Shown here: one piece after another, positions 43,545 to 52,952 of the stretch
Position numbering within the stretch: position 1 is the stretch's first letter
How the letters are laid out: each line of letters starts with the position of its first letter
Origin: Agromyces aureus
GTDB taxonomy: Bacteria; Actinomycetota; Actinomycetes; Actinomycetales; Microbacteriaceae
NCBI RefSeq assembly: GCF_001660485.1
Contig: NZ_CP013979.1
Span: 62,001-126,000 of the forward strand
Length of the DNA: 64,000 bases
Direction of reading: 5' to 3'
Made by a program: the position numbers and the translations under genes
The notes under the pieces: model-generated
Databases searched by the model: none
The model's input: the letters and a program-made list of their open reading frames with translations, nothing else
What the model was told of the DNA's origin: nothing

Positions 43545-43577
43545 TTGCGTTCGCGCGCAGTAAGGCTAGCCTTAGCT
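43545..43577 (+). promoter_or_regulatory. Iron box and promoter of efeUOB
   Basis: AGTAAGGCTAGCCTTAGCT (43559-43577) contains the perfect palindrome TAAGGCTAGCCTTA and matches the DtxR-type iron-box consensus. A plausible -35 TTGCGT (43545-43550) and -10 TAGCCT (43567-43572), 16 bp apart, place the box over the -10, as expected of a repressor site. Confidence 0.85.
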
Positions 43578-43610
43578 CATCCCACCCCTGCTCTGCCCTT
43601 GGAGACACCC

Positions 43611-44531
43611 GTGCTCGCGACCTACCTGATCGGCCTTCGCGAAGGCCTCGAGGCCGGCCTCATCGTCGGCATCCTGGTCGCGTACCTCGCGAAGCTCGGC
43701 CGCCGCGACCTGCTCGGGCGGCTGTGGATCGGCATCGGGCTCGCGATCGCCGTGGCGCTCGGCGTCGGCGCGGCCCTCACCTGGGGCCCGTATGCGATGA
43801 CGTTCCAGGCGCAGGAGATCCTCGGCGGCGTGCTCTCGATCGTCGCCGTCGCGATGGTCACGTGGATGACCTTCTGGATGGGTTCGCACGGCGCGAGCCT
43901 GTCGAAGGAGCTCCGCAGCAGCGTGGATGCCGCGATCGACCGCTCGTGGTTCGCCCTCGTGGTGCTCGGGGCCGTGTCGGTCGGCCGTGAGGGCATCGAG
44001 ACCGCCCTCTTCGTCTGGGCCAATGCGGCCGGAGGCAGCGACCCACTGCTCGCGACGCTCGGCGCCGTGCTCGGCATCCTCACCGCCGTGGTCATCTCGT
44101 GGGGCATCTCGCGCGGACTCGTGCGCTTCAACCTCGGCCGCTTCTTCACGTGGACCGGCCTGTTCCTGATCTTCGTCGCCGCCGGCGTGCTCGCCTACGG
44201 CATCGGCGACCTGCAGGAGGCCTCGGTCATCCCGGGCTGGGGCACGCACGCGTACAGCCTCGTCGCCATCGTGCCGCCGGGCAGCTGGTACGGCACGGTG
44301 CTCGCGGGCATCTTCAACTTCTCGCCCGAGCCGACGTGGGCGCAGGTCTTCGCGTGGGTCGCGTACGTCGTGATCACCGTTCCGCTGTACCTGCTCATGC
44401 TGCGCCGTCGCAGCCGGGCGCGCGCGGCCGCGGCTGCGGTTCCCGCTGCGGCTGCGGCTGCGGCACCGCCCGCCGCGCCCGTCGCACCCGTCTCCGGTGG
44501 TCGAGTAGCGGAGCGTATCGAGACCCCATGA
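43611..44531 (+). CDS. efeU: EfeU: Ftr1-type iron permease
   Basis: A 306-residue membrane permease with seven predicted segments. The two REXXE iron motifs are R10-EGLE (LIGLREGLEAGL) and REGIE (VGREGIETALF). It carries iron across the inner membrane, fed by EfeO and EfeB. The GTG at 43611 follows GGAG by seven bases. After the last membrane segment the tail is a low-complexity Ala/Pro stretch followed by GGRVAERIETP, which is a translation of the palindromic repeat at 44495-44572; the stop codon lies within that repeat. Confidence 0.93.
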   Translation: MLATYLIGLREGLEAGLIVGILVAYLAKLGRRDLLGRLWIGIGLAIAVALGVGAALTWGPYAMTFQAQEILGGVLSIVAVAMVTWMTFWMGSHGASLSKELRSSVDAAIDRSWFALVVLGAVSVGREGIETALFVWANAAGGSDPLLATLGAVLGILTAVVISWGISRGLVRFNLGRFFTWTGLFLIFVAAGVLAYGIGDLQEASVIPGWGTHAYSLVAIVPPGSWYGTVLAGIFNFSPEPTWAQVFAWVAYVVITVPLYLLMLRRRSRARAAAAAVPAAAAAAAPPAAPVAPVSGGRVAERIETP

Positions 44532-44572
44532 CCGGGTCTCGATACGGCGCTGACGCGCCTACTCGACCACCG
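44495..44572. repeat. 78-bp palindromic repeat overlapping the efeU 3' end
   Basis: CGGTGGTCGAGTAG and CTACTCGACCACCG outer arms and GTATCGAGACCC / GGGTCTCGATAC inner arms, around a CATGACC centre. Same family as 10732-10811. It encodes the last 11 residues and stop of EfeU and fills the gap before efeO. Confidence 0.87.
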
Positions 44573-44602
44573 AACCGTTCACCCCACATCACAGGAGCAC
44601 CA

Positions 44603-45808
44603 ATGAACCGACGTGTCCTCGCGGCATCCGCCACCGCGACCGTGTTCGCGCTCGCCCTCTCGGGCTGCGTCGCGAAAGCCGACCTCGCCGAGGCCATCGC
44701 CGTCGCCATCACCGACGACGGATGCTCGGTGGCGGTCGACACCACGAACGCGGGCGCCGTGACCTTCACCCTCGCGAACACGGGCACCGACGTCAACGAG
44801 TTCGAGATCCTCGCCGACGACCAGCTGCGCATCGTGGGCGAGAAGGAGAACATCACGCCGGGCCAGTCGGTCGACTTCGTCGCGCAGCTCGAGCCGGGCG
44901 ACTACTACACGGCCTGCAAGTTCCAGCAGGTGGGTGCGCCGATCGGGCTCGCCTCGTTCACGGTGACGGGTGAGGCGTCGAAGGTCTCGTCCGACGAGCA
45001 GCAGCTCAGCGACCAGGCCGTCACCGAGTACCTCGCGTACGTGCGCTCGCAGGCCTCCGAACTGCTGCCGCTCGTGCAGCAGCTCGCCGACGCGTACGCG
45101 GCCGGCGACGACGAGACCGCGCGCCAGCTGTTCGCGACCACCCGTGTGCCCTACGAGCGCATCGAGCCCACGGCCGAGGCGTTCGGCGACCTCGACCCGA
45201 AGATCGACTTCCGCGAGGTCGACGCCGTGGCCGACGGCATCGACTGGACCGGCTTCCACCGCATCGAGAAGGACCTGTGGCCGCCGGCCCCGGGCGACCT
45301 GAACTCCGACGGCCAGGACGCGTTCCTCGACTGGGCGCCGTCGACCCCCGAAGAGCGCCGGGCCTACGCCGACGGCCTCGTCGAGAACGTCACCCAGCTG
45401 CACGAGCTCGTGACGGCCGACGACTTCTCGGTCAGCCTCGCCGACATCTCCAACGGTGCCATCGCGCTGCTCGACGAGGTCGCCGCGGGCAAGATCACGG
45501 GTGAGGAGGACTGGTGGTCTGGCACCGACCTGTACGACTTCCAGGCCAACGTGCAGGGCGCGTACGTCGCGTTCGGCGCCGTGCGCGCGCTCGCCGAGTC
45601 CAAGGGCGACGAGGGCACGGAGCTCGCGGCCGAGATCGACGCGCAGTTCACGTCGCTCGACGAGGCGCTCGCCGCCTACGGCTCGCTCGAGGAGGGCTTC
45701 GTGAACTACGGCGAGCTCACCGACGCCGACAAGAAGGCGCTGAGCGACCAGGTCAACGCACTGGCCGAGCCGCTCTCGCAGTTGACGAGCACGATCCTCG
45801 GAGTCTGA
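44603..45808 (+). CDS. efeO: EfeO: iron-binding lipoprotein with cupredoxin and M75 domains
   Basis: A 401-residue lipoprotein: lipobox LSGC with Cys22. Residues 30-125 are a cupredoxin-like domain (Cys41, Cys105), which binds copper or iron. The rest is the helical M75 domain with the metal motif H219-RIE222 (FHRIEKDLW). It holds ferrous/ferric iron outside the membrane for EfeU. ACAGGAGC provides the ribosome site. The stop overlaps the efeB start (TGATG), giving translational coupling. Confidence 0.93.
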   Translation: MNRRVLAASATATVFALALSGCVAKADLAEAIAVAITDDGCSVAVDTTNAGAVTFTLANTGTDVNEFEILADDQLRIVGEKENITPGQSVDFVAQLEPGDYYTACKFQQVGAPIGLASFTVTGEASKVSSDEQQLSDQAVTEYLAYVRSQASELLPLVQQLADAYAAGDDETARQLFATTRVPYERIEPTAEAFGDLDPKIDFREVDAVADGIDWTGFHRIEKDLWPPAPGDLNSDGQDAFLDWAPSTPEERRAYADGLVENVTQLHELVTADDFSVSLADISNGAIALLDEVAAGKITGEEDWWSGTDLYDFQANVQGAYVAFGAVRALAESKGDEGTELAAEIDAQFTSLDEALAAYGSLEEGFVNYGELTDADKKALSDQVNALAEPLSQLTSTILGV

Positions 45809-47190
45809 TGAGCGAGGATTCCGCCGATCGAGGAGGTCGCGACGAAGGAGCGGCCGTCTCGAGACCCACCGATTCCGGGTCTCGAGACGGCGCCGGCGCG
45901 CCTCCTCGACCGGCGGAATCCGGGGTCAGCCGCCGCCACCTGCTGGGGCTGTTCGGAGCCGGCGCCGCGGGTGCGGCCGTCGGCGTCGCCGCGGGGGCGG
46001 CGGGCGTCGGCGTGGCCATGTCGACCGGTGCGGCGAACGCCGCCGGAAGCGGCGCGGCATCCGTCTACCCCTTCTACGGCGAGCACCAGGCGGGCATCGT
46101 GACGCCCGCTCAAGATCGCCTGCACTTCGCCGCGTTCGACGTGTCGACCACGCTCGACCGCGACGGCCTCATCGAGCTGCTGCAGGACTGGACGGATGCC
46201 GCGGCGCGCCTCACCCAGGGCCTCGAGGTCGCCGAGGGCGGCGCCGTCGGCGGTTCCGACTACGCGCCGCCCGCCGATACGGGCGAGGCGCTCGGCCTGC
46301 CCGCGAGCGGCCTGACCATCACGTTCGGCTTCGGCCCCGGCCTCTTCGCCGACGCCGACGGGGTGGACCGGTTCGGCATCGCCGCCCGCCGCCCCGCGTC
46401 CCTCGAACCGCTGCCGCGCTTCCAGGGCGACGCCCTGCAGCCCGAGCGCAGCGGGGGAGACCTCTGCATCCAGGCGTGCGCCGACGACCCGCAGGTCGCC
46501 GTGCACGCGATCCGCAACCTCAGCCGCATCGCGTTCGGCCGCGCGAGCCTGCGGTGGTCGCAGCTCGGGTTCGGCCGCACGTCGTCGACCTCGACGACGC
46601 AGCAGACCCCGCGCAACCTGTTCGGCTTCAAGGACGGCACGGCCAACATCAAGGCCGAGGAGACGGCGGATGTCTCGGAGCAGGTGTGGGTCGCGGCATC
46701 CGACGACCCGGCGTGGCTGGCCGGCGGCTCGTACCTCGTGGCCCGCCGCATCCGCATGATCATCGAGAACTGGGATCGCGTGCAGCTCGGCGAGCAGGAG
46801 ACGCTCGTCGGCCGCTCGAAGGGGTCCGGCGCTCCGCTGTCGGGCGGCACCGAGTTCACCGAGCCCGACTTCGAGGCCGAGGGCCCCACCGGTGCTCCGC
46901 TCATCGACACGAACTCGCACGTGAAGCTCGCGCACCCCACGGTCAACGGCGGCGTGCGGATGCTGCGCCGGGGCTACAACTTCGTCGACGGCAACGACGA
47001 GCTCGGGCGCCTCGACGCCGGGCTGTTCTTCCTGTCGTTCCAGCGTTCGCCCGAGCAGTTCGTCACCGTGCAGCGCAGTCTCGCGGCCGACGGGCTCAAC
47101 GAGTACCTCAAGCACGTCGGGTCGGCGATCTTCGCGGTTCCCGGCGGCATCCGTTCGGGGGAGTACGTGGGGCAGGCGCTCTTCGCCTGA
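45808..47190 (+). CDS. efeB: EfeB: Tat-exported DyP-type heme peroxidase
   Basis: A 460-residue dye-decolorizing peroxidase. A twin-arginine signal (SRRHLLGLFGAGAAG, residues 41-55) follows an unusually long 40-residue leader. The heme motif FGFKDGT and proximal His in NSHVKLAHP are intact. In EfeUOB systems it oxidises Fe(II) or supports iron release from heme. The leader residues 5-36 are encoded by a palindromic repeat (45823-45914), with SRDGAGAPPRPAE at 25-37, nearly the same peptide as in the DesB C-terminus. The start overlaps efeO by one base, so this leader is translated unless an internal start (VSRRHLL, GTC is not a start) is used. Confidence 0.93.
   Translation: MSEDSADRGGRDEGAAVSRPTDSGSRDGAGAPPRPAESGVSRRHLLGLFGAGAAGAAVGVAAGAAGVGVAMSTGAANAAGSGAASVYPFYGEHQAGIVTPAQDRLHFAAFDVSTTLDRDGLIELLQDWTDAAARLTQGLEVAEGGAVGGSDYAPPADTGEALGLPASGLTITFGFGPGLFADADGVDRFGIAARRPASLEPLPRFQGDALQPERSGGDLCIQACADDPQVAVHAIRNLSRIAFGRASLRWSQLGFGRTSSTSTTQQTPRNLFGFKDGTANIKAEETADVSEQVWVAASDDPAWLAGGSYLVARRIRMIIENWDRVQLGEQETLVGRSKGSGAPLSGGTEFTEPDFEAEGPTGAPLIDTNSHVKLAHPTVNGGVRMLRRGYNFVDGNDELGRLDAGLFFLSFQRSPEQFVTVQRSLAADGLNEYLKHVGSAIFAVPGGIRSGEYVGQALFA
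45823..45914. repeat. Palindromic repeat within the efeB Tat leader
   Basis: Inner arms GCCGTCTCGAGACCC (45853-45867) and GGGTCTCGAGACGGC (45877-45891) are exact complements; outer arms GCCGATCGAGGAGG and CCTCCTCGACCGGC pair with one mismatch. It is a coding variant of the GTCGAGTAG/GTATCGAGACC family. Confidence 0.83.
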
Positions 47191-47249
47191 CCGAGCCGAC
47201 GCGGTGACCGGCCCTTCCGTCGCGCCCGCGACGCCGCGGTGCGCGCGGC

Positions 47250-47642
47250 TCAGCCGTTGCCCTCGACGACCTTCCACCGGTCCTCGCCCTGCCACTGCAG
47301 GGTTCCCGTGACGGGCTCGCCGTCGCGCACGGCGTTGAAGTCGAGGCTGTCGGGCTGTCCGCCGACGATGCCCGTGCCGCCGCTGAACGTCGGCTGCGAG
47401 TAGCCGAGCTCCTCGAGTGCGGCCTTGCGCTGCGCCTGATCCCAGTTGCCCGAGAGGAACGCGAGCAGCAGCATGGTCGTGAGGCCGCCGCCCACGAGCA
47501 CCACGGCGCCGACGTCGCGCATCCAGCGCCGGTTGCGCAGCTGCCCGAAGAACGTGAGCACGGCTCCGCCGATCACGACGAGCACGGGGAACACGAGCGG
47601 CCAAGGGCTCCAGGGTTCGAGGGCGACCGTCGCGACATCCAT
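47250..47642 (-). CDS. Small membrane protein, hypothetical
   Basis: A 130-residue protein with two membrane segments (PWPLVFPVLVVIGGAVLTFF and VGAVVLVGGGLTTMLLLAFL), followed by a soluble C-terminal part (TGIVGGQPDSLDFNAVRDGEPVTGTLQWQGEDRWKVVEGNG). Family unknown. The ATG at 47642 is chosen; the in-frame ATG at 47689 would add MYEPLGKLSTSERYSRR, translated from repeat-like DNA. It converges on efeB. Confidence 0.7.
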   Translation of the reverse strand: MDVATVALEPWSPWPLVFPVLVVIGGAVLTFFGQLRNRRWMRDVGAVVLVGGGLTTMLLLAFLSGNWDQAQRKAALEELGYSQPTFSGGTGIVGGQPDSLDFNAVRDGEPVTGTLQWQGEDRWKVVEGNG

Positions 47643-47805
47643 CCGCCGACTGTAGCGCTCGCTGGTCGAGAGCTTGCCGAGGGGTTCATACATCTGATGT
47701 GTAATACGTGATTCCCGCTCTGAATTCGTGTGCACAGGGTTGCGCCCACCACACGTCGGATGTTTTACTCGGGTGCACTCCTCCCAACGTAGAGACGGAG
47801 ATCTT

Positions 47806-50800
47806 GTGGACAGCCCTCTGACCCTGGCCCTTTCGCGCCGCGGATTCCTCATCGCGGGCGGGGCCGCCGGCGCCCTCCTCGCGACGTGGACCGCCGCGCC
47901 CGGCTCTGCCGGCGCGACCGTGCAGACCGCATCGCCCGGCACGCTCGAGGTTCCGCCCGTCCCCCGCAGGTCGCTCTGGTACCGGCAGCCGTCGACCGCA
48001 TGGGTCACCACCGGCACCGGCGATCGGCTCACGTCCACCTCGGCGCTGCCCCTCGGGAACGGCCGGCTCGGCGCCATGCTCCATGCGGGGGTCGACCGGG
48101 ATCGCATCCAGCTCAACGAGCAGAGCCTCTGGGGCGGTGCCAACGACTGGGACGGCGCGTACGACACCGGCGTCACCGGATTCGGCTCCTACCGGAACTT
48201 CGGGCAACTCGAGGTGGTGCTCGGCGCGGGCGTGCTCCCGCCCGTCGTCACGGCCGACCTGGGCGGCGGCGTGAACTCCTCCGGGAACGAGACCGAGGCC
48301 AAGACGTACGACGGGTCGCCGAGCTCCAAGTGGTGCGTCATCGCTCCCGCGAACGGCACCACGGCCTGGCAGCTGGCCTGGAAGATCGCGTTGCCGGAGG
48401 CGAAGGTCGTCTCGGCCTACTCGTTCACGAGTGCGAACGACGTGCCCGCGCGCGACCCGCAGGACTGGAGGTTCGAGGCCTCCCAGGACGGCGGCACCTG
48501 GACCGCGATCGACACCAGGCAGCACGCGTCCACGCCATTCTCGGCGAGAGCCCAGAAGCTCGAGTTCACGGCCGCCAACACGACCGCCTACCGGTACTAC
48601 CGGTTCGTCTTCTCGCCGAAGCTCGGGACGAGCCACTTCCAGGTCGCCGAGATCGCACTCGCCGGGGTCGCGTTCACGACCGAGCAGGGTTCGGTACCGT
48701 CGGACTACCGCCGATTCCTGGACCCGATGACCGGCCTGCACTCCACGGCCTATTCGACCGACACGGGTCAGCACGTGCGAGAGGCGTTCGCCAGCCGTGC
48801 CGACGACGTCATGGTGATCAGGTACCGCACCGATGACCCGGCAGGTCTCACCGGCACCATCTCGCTCGCTTCGGCGCAGACCGGCGACAACCCGATCACC
48901 GCGCCCGCGACGGTCGCCGCGGACTCCGGCGACCGCCTGTCGTTCGCGGGCGAGATGCGCAACAACCTGAAGCATGCCGCCGAGGTGAGGGTGCTCGTCG
49001 AGGGCGGCACGGCGAGCAGGGCCGGCGCGTCGATCGCCGTCACCGGCGCGCATACGGTCGAGCTCCGCATCGACCTTCGCACCGACTACCAGCTCGATGC
49101 CGCAGCGGGTTGGCGATCCGGCATCGCCCCCGCGGTCGCCGCGGCGGCCACGCTCGACGCGCTCGCGTCCCGATCGTTCGAGAGCCTGTTCGAGGCGGCG
49201 GCGGCGAATCTCGGGGAGGTCATGGGGCGGGTCGCGGTCGACTGGGGTACCTCGGACGACGCAGTCGTCGCCCTGCCCACGAACGAACGACTCGTGCGCT
49301 ACTCCGACGGCACCTCCGCGGATCCCGAACTCGAGCAACTGCACTTCCACTTCGGGAGGTACCTGCTCGCATCGTCATCGCGTCGCGACGGCTTGCCGGC
49401 CAACCTCCAGGGACTGTGGAACAACGAGAACCAACCGGCCTGGGGTTCGGATTACCACACGAACATCAACGTCCAGATGAACTACTGGGCGGCCGAGACC
49501 ACCGACCTCGGCGACAGTCACGAGGCGCTCGCGCACTTCATCGAGCAGGTGGCGGTGCCGAGCCGGGTCGCGACCCGCAACGCCTTCGGCCAGGACGTGC
49601 CCGGGTGGACCGCGCGCACCAGCCAGAGCATCTTCGGCGGCAACGGCTGGGAGTGGAACACCATCTCCAGCGCCTGGTACGCCCTGCACCTCTTCGAGCA
49701 CTGGAAGTTCTCGCAGGACTCCGCGTTCCTCGAGCGGTACTACCCGCTCGTGCTGGAGATCTGCCGGTTCTGGCAGCACGAGCTCGTCGAGAAGTCGGAC
49801 GGCAGGCTCTATGCGCCGAACGGGTGGTCGCCCGAGCAGGGCCCGCGTGAGGACGGGGTCATGCACGACCAGCAGATCATCTGGGAGCTGTTCACCGACT
49901 ACCTCGAGATGGCGACCGTGCTCGGCGTCGACGCCGCATTCCAAGACGAGGTCGCCGAGATGCTGGGCAAGCTCGCCGGCAACAAGGTCGGCAACTGGGG
50001 CCAGCTGCAGGAGTGGCAGACCGACCGCGACGTGCGCACCGGATCGGCGAACGGCATCGACGCCCTGCACCGCCACACGTCGCACCTGTTCGCGGTGTAC
50101 CCCGGCCATCAGATCAGCGTCGAGCAGACGCCGGAGCTCGCGGCCGCCGCGCTGGTCTCGCTCAACGCCCGATGCGGCGTGCCCGACGGAGGCGCGATCA
50201 CCGTCGACTCGGTCCGCGGGGACAGCCGGCGCTCCTGGACCTGGCCATGGCGCACGGCGCTGTTCGCCCGTCTGGGCGAGCCCGAGAAGGCGTACACGAT
50301 GGTGCGCGGGCTCTTCCGTCACAACACGCTCACCAACCTGTGGGCGACCCACCCGCCGTTCCAGATGGACGGCAACTTCGGCATGACCGGGGCGCTCGTC
50401 GAACTGCTGCTGCAGAGCCACGACGGCACGATCCGCCTGCTCCCCGCCCTGCCCTCGGCGTGGGCGGCCCGCGGCTCGTTCAGCGGACTGCGAGCCCGCG
50501 GCGGCTATCGCGTCGACCTCGCCTGGGTCGACGGCGAGGTCACCGAGTACCGCATCCTCGCCGACCGCACGCGCCGTACCGGGCCGGTGACGGTCGTCAT
50601 CAACGGCGAACGCCGGGAAGTCATCCCCGAGTCGCCCAGGCCGCCGATCGACCTCGAGGTCACGTCGACGGCCGAGCCGCGTCGCATCGCCGGAAAGGTG
50701 CAGGTCGCGGTGCGTGCGAAGAACACGGGCAACGTGTGGGCCGACATCCGTCTCACGACCGAGTGGGGCACGTTCAAGGCGACCAAGGTGCAGCCCGGTG

Positions 50801-50937
50801 ACTCGGCCTTCCACGTGTTCGCCACGCGTCTGGCCTCGGTCCCGGCGGGCTCGGCCACGGTGGCCGCCTACCACTGGGACGGCAGGGGGGGCCACTACAT
50901 CACCGAGGAGGTCCCGTTCGAGGCGTCCAGGCCCTGA
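47806..50937 (+). CDS. GH95-family alpha-L-fucosidase/galactosidase with inserted F5/8-type domain
   Basis: A 1043-residue exported glycosidase. A Tat signal ([16 protein letters not shown]) leads. The GH95 N-terminal domain ([31 protein letters not shown]) is split: residues about 141-288 ([19 protein letters not shown]...YRYYRFVFS) are a discoidin-like domain, after which [12 protein letters not shown] resumes GH95. Catalytic-type residues are Asn553 and Asn555 (HTNIN), Glu677 (SPEQG) and Asp855 (QMDGNFG). The C-terminal beta domain follows. It cleaves terminal alpha-L-fucose or related sugar from glycans. The GTG at 47806 follows GGAG by six bases. Confidence 0.9.
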   Translation: MDSPLTLALSRRGFLIAGGAAGALLATWTAAPGSAGATVQTASPGTLEVPPVPRRSLWYRQPSTAWVTTGTGDRLTSTSALPLGNGRLGAMLHAGVDRDRIQLNEQSLWGGANDWDGAYDTGVTGFGSYRNFGQLEVVLGAGVLPPVVTADLGGGVNSSGNETEAKTYDGSPSSKWCVIAPANGTTAWQLAWKIALPEAKVVSAYSFTSANDVPARDPQDWRFEASQDGGTWTAIDTRQHASTPFSARAQKLEFTAANTTAYRYYRFVFSPKLGTSHFQVAEIALAGVAFTTEQGSVPSDYRRFLDPMTGLHSTAYSTDTGQHVREAFASRADDVMVIRYRTDDPAGLTGTISLASAQTGDNPITAPATVAADSGDRLSFAGEMRNNLKHAAEVRVLVEGGTASRAGASIAVTGAHTVELRIDLRTDYQLDAAAGWRSGIAPAVAAAATLDALASRSFESLFEAAAANLGEVMGRVAVDWGTSDDAVVALPTNERLVRYSDGTSADPELEQLHFHFGRYLLASSSRRDGLPANLQGLWNNENQPAWGSDYHTNINVQMNYWAAETTDLGDSHEALAHFIEQVAVPSRVATRNAFGQDVPGWTARTSQSIFGGNGWEWNTISSAWYALHLFEHWKFSQDSAFLERYYPLVLEICRFWQHELVEKSDGRLYAPNGWSPEQGPREDGVMHDQQIIWELFTDYLEMATVLGVDAAFQDEVAEMLGKLAGNKVGNWGQLQEWQTDRDVRTGSANGIDALHRHTSHLFAVYPGHQISVEQTPELAAAALVSLNARCGVPDGGAITVDSVRGDSRRSWTWPWRTALFARLGEPEKAYTMVRGLFRHNTLTNLWATHPPFQMDGNFGMTGALVELLLQSHDGTIRLLPALPSAWAARGSFSGLRARGGYRVDLAWVDGEVTEYRILADRTRRTGPVTVVINGERREVIPESPRPPIDLEVTSTAEPRRIAGKVQVAVRAKNTGNVWADIRLTTEWGTFKATKVQPGDSAFHVFATRLASVPAGSATVAAYHWDGRGGHYITEEVPFEASRP

Positions 50938-51038
50938 CGGCTCGGCCGCGGTGCGACGGAATAGGGCGATCGTCCGATGGGGAGTCGCCACCTCAGAGAG
51001 GAGATTCGTGATCACGAAGCGAACCTCGGAGGATCCCC

Positions 51039-51254
51039 ATGGACCACGCAGCAGGCATGAATGCACTCGACCAGTACGCCGCCGACGCCGCCCGCTCGGA
51101 GGCGCTCATCGCTCGGCACCGCCTGGTGTCGGAGCACCGAGCCCAGGAGGCGGCCGAGCTCGCCACGACGGCCATCGTCGAGGCGCAGCGAGCGCGTGCG
51201 GGCCGTCGCGGTCGGCGGAGTCGGTCGCCCCGTGCGCCTCGCTTCGCGATCTGA
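51039..51254 (+). CDS. Small hypothetical protein (71 residues)
   Basis: A short ORF with GGAGG seven bases before the ATG and GC-rich third positions. The product is helical and Ala/Glu-rich (MDHAAGMNALDQYAADAARSEALIARHRLVSEHRAQEAAELATTAIVEAQRARAG-type) with a very basic tail. No family recognised. It converges with the MocR gene. Confidence 0.55.
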   Translation: MDHAAGMNALDQYAADAARSEALIARHRLVSEHRAQEAAELATTAIVEAQRARAGRRGRRSRSPRAPRFAI

Positions 51255-51281
51255 TCCGGGCAGGGGCGACCGATGCGCGCC

Positions 51282-52868
51282 TCACCGGCTCGCCAGCACC
51301 GCCGCCCTGATGCGACCGAGGGCGTCGCCGAGTTCGCGATCGCCCACGCCCGCGTAGCCGAGGACGATGCCCGGCAGGCCGTCGGCGGTGACCGCCGAAT
51401 AGTCGGCGAGGCGGGCGACCACGATGCCCGCGCCCGCCAAGTGGCGCAGCACCGCGTCGACGGCGTCGTGTCGCGGCAGGCGCAGCACGGCGTGCAGGCC
51501 GCCGTCGAGCCCGACGAGGTCCGTGCCGGGCAGATCGCCGATGGCCGCGAGCACGAGCCGCCGGCGGTGGGCGTAGTCTCGCGTGGTCGCGGCGATGTGC
51601 CGTCGCACCGCACCCGTCGTGAGCAGGTGCGCGACGGCATGCTGCACGACGCCGGCCACCGGAGACGGGCTCTCGGCCCGCACCCCTTCGACCGCCGCCC
51701 GCAGCCGCTCGTCGCGGGGGAGCACCGCATAGCCGAGGCGCAGCCACGGCGTGAGGACCTTCGAGAAACTGCCGATGAGCACGACCTTCGCACCCGTCGC
51801 GTCGAGCGACGCGAGCGTCGGGATCGGGGCGCCGACGTGGCGGAACTCGCTGTCGTAGTCGTCCTCGAGCACGAGGGCACCCGCGCGGCGCGCGTACTCG
51901 AGCAGCTCGAGCCTGGCCGCCACGGGCAGCCGACCGCCCAGCGGGTACTGGTGGCTCGGGGTCACGAGGATCGCGTCGGGGGTGCGCGGCAGGGTGCGCA
52001 GCAGCTCGACGCGCAGGCCGTCGTCGCCGACCGCGACCGGCGCGAGTTCGGCGCCCGCGCGTTCGAGCATGCGGCGGGCGTTCGGATACCCCGGATCCTC
52101 GACGGCAACGAGTGGCCGGGTGCCGAGCAGGTCGTGGAGCGCCGTGCCGATGAGGCTCGTCGCCTCGCTGGTGCCGGCGGTCACGACGATGTCGTCGGGC
52201 TCGCAGGCGAACCCCCTCGCGTGCCGCACGTGGTCGGCGATCGCAGCGCGCAGGGCGGGCTCGCCGAGCCTCGGCGGGTCGTCGACCGGCACCGCGACCG
52301 CCGCCGCCCTGCGCCAGGCCGACCGCCACGCTCGCTCGTCGATGCGGGCGGTCGACGGTCGGCCGGGCAGCAGGTCGATCCTCGGTGGCCGCGCAGGCTG
52401 GGGGGTGCCCGTGCCGCGTTCGGGCGCGGTTCGGGTGCCTCGATCGGCGTTCGCGAGGGTGGGCTTCACGAGCGCCGGCTCCACCAGGGTCGCGGATGCC
52501 GCGGGCGGGCGCCTGCGCGCGGCATCCGCGGTGCCGTGGCCGGTGTCGAGCGGGCGCGTGGTGATGCCGCTCGGGCCGTCGGCAGGCGTGTCGCTGCTCC
52601 AGCTCCCGCCCGATCGCTCGCCGAGCGGCGCGACGAGCGTCGGCGCGCCCTGGCGGAGCTCGAGGTAGCCCTCGCCGGCGAGCTGCTCGTAGGCGCTCAC
52701 GACCGAGCTGCGTGCCGTGCCGAGTTCGGCGGCGAACAGGCGGGTCGAGGCGACGCGGTCGCCGGGTTGGAGTGCGCCCGTCAGGATCGCGCGTCGCATG
52801 GCGTCGACGATCTGGGCGACGACGGGCCGTTCGTCGAGACGGTCGATGGCGAGCAGTGGTCCGTCCAT
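51282..52868 (-). CDS. MocR/PdxR-type regulator (GntR HTH + aminotransferase-like domain)
   Basis: A 528-residue protein. Residues 1-85 are a GntR winged helix (VVAQIVDAMRRAILTGALQPGDRVASTRLFAAELGTARSSVVSAYEQLAGEGYL). A long, low-complexity linker runs to about residue 155. The rest is a class I aminotransferase-like PLP domain with VTAGTSEA, EDPGYPN, EDDYDSEFRH and the PLP Lys in GSFSKVLTPWLRLGY. Such proteins bind PLP and often control vitamin B6 genes. It is divergent from a PNPOx-fold gene and shares an 84-base intergenic region holding three spaced GTCCAGT half-sites. GGAG precedes the ATG. Confidence 0.9.
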   Translation of the reverse strand: MDGPLLAIDRLDERPVVAQIVDAMRRAILTGALQPGDRVASTRLFAAELGTARSSVVSAYEQLAGEGYLELRQGAPTLVAPLGERSGGSWSSDTPADGPSGITTRPLDTGHGTADAARRRPPAASATLVEPALVKPTLANADRGTRTAPERGTGTPQPARPPRIDLLPGRPSTARIDERAWRSAWRRAAAVAVPVDDPPRLGEPALRAAIADHVRHARGFACEPDDIVVTAGTSEATSLIGTALHDLLGTRPLVAVEDPGYPNARRMLERAGAELAPVAVGDDGLRVELLRTLPRTPDAILVTPSHQYPLGGRLPVAARLELLEYARRAGALVLEDDYDSEFRHVGAPIPTLASLDATGAKVVLIGSFSKVLTPWLRLGYAVLPRDERLRAAVEGVRAESPSPVAGVVQHAVAHLLTTGAVRRHIAATTRDYAHRRRLVLAAIGDLPGTDLVGLDGGLHAVLRLPRHDAVDAVLRHLAGAGIVVARLADYSAVTADGLPGIVLGYAGVGDRELGDALGRIRAAVLASR

Positions 52869-52893
52869 GATGGCTCCGATCCGCAACTGGTCT

Positions 52894-52932
52894 GTCCAGT
52901 GTTGCATGAACTGGACTGTGCGCAAGTCCAGT
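52894..52932. promoter_or_regulatory. Three GTCCAGT half-sites with 16-bp steps, MocR operator
   Basis: GTCCAGT (52894-52900), reverse-oriented ACTGGAC (52910-52916) and GTCCAGT (52926-52932) begin exactly 16 bp apart in the region between the divergent MocR and PNPOx-fold genes. The mix of direct and inverted half-sites is typical of MocR operators. Confidence 0.68.
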
Positions 52933-52952
52933 CGGGCTCGAGACTGGGAGGC

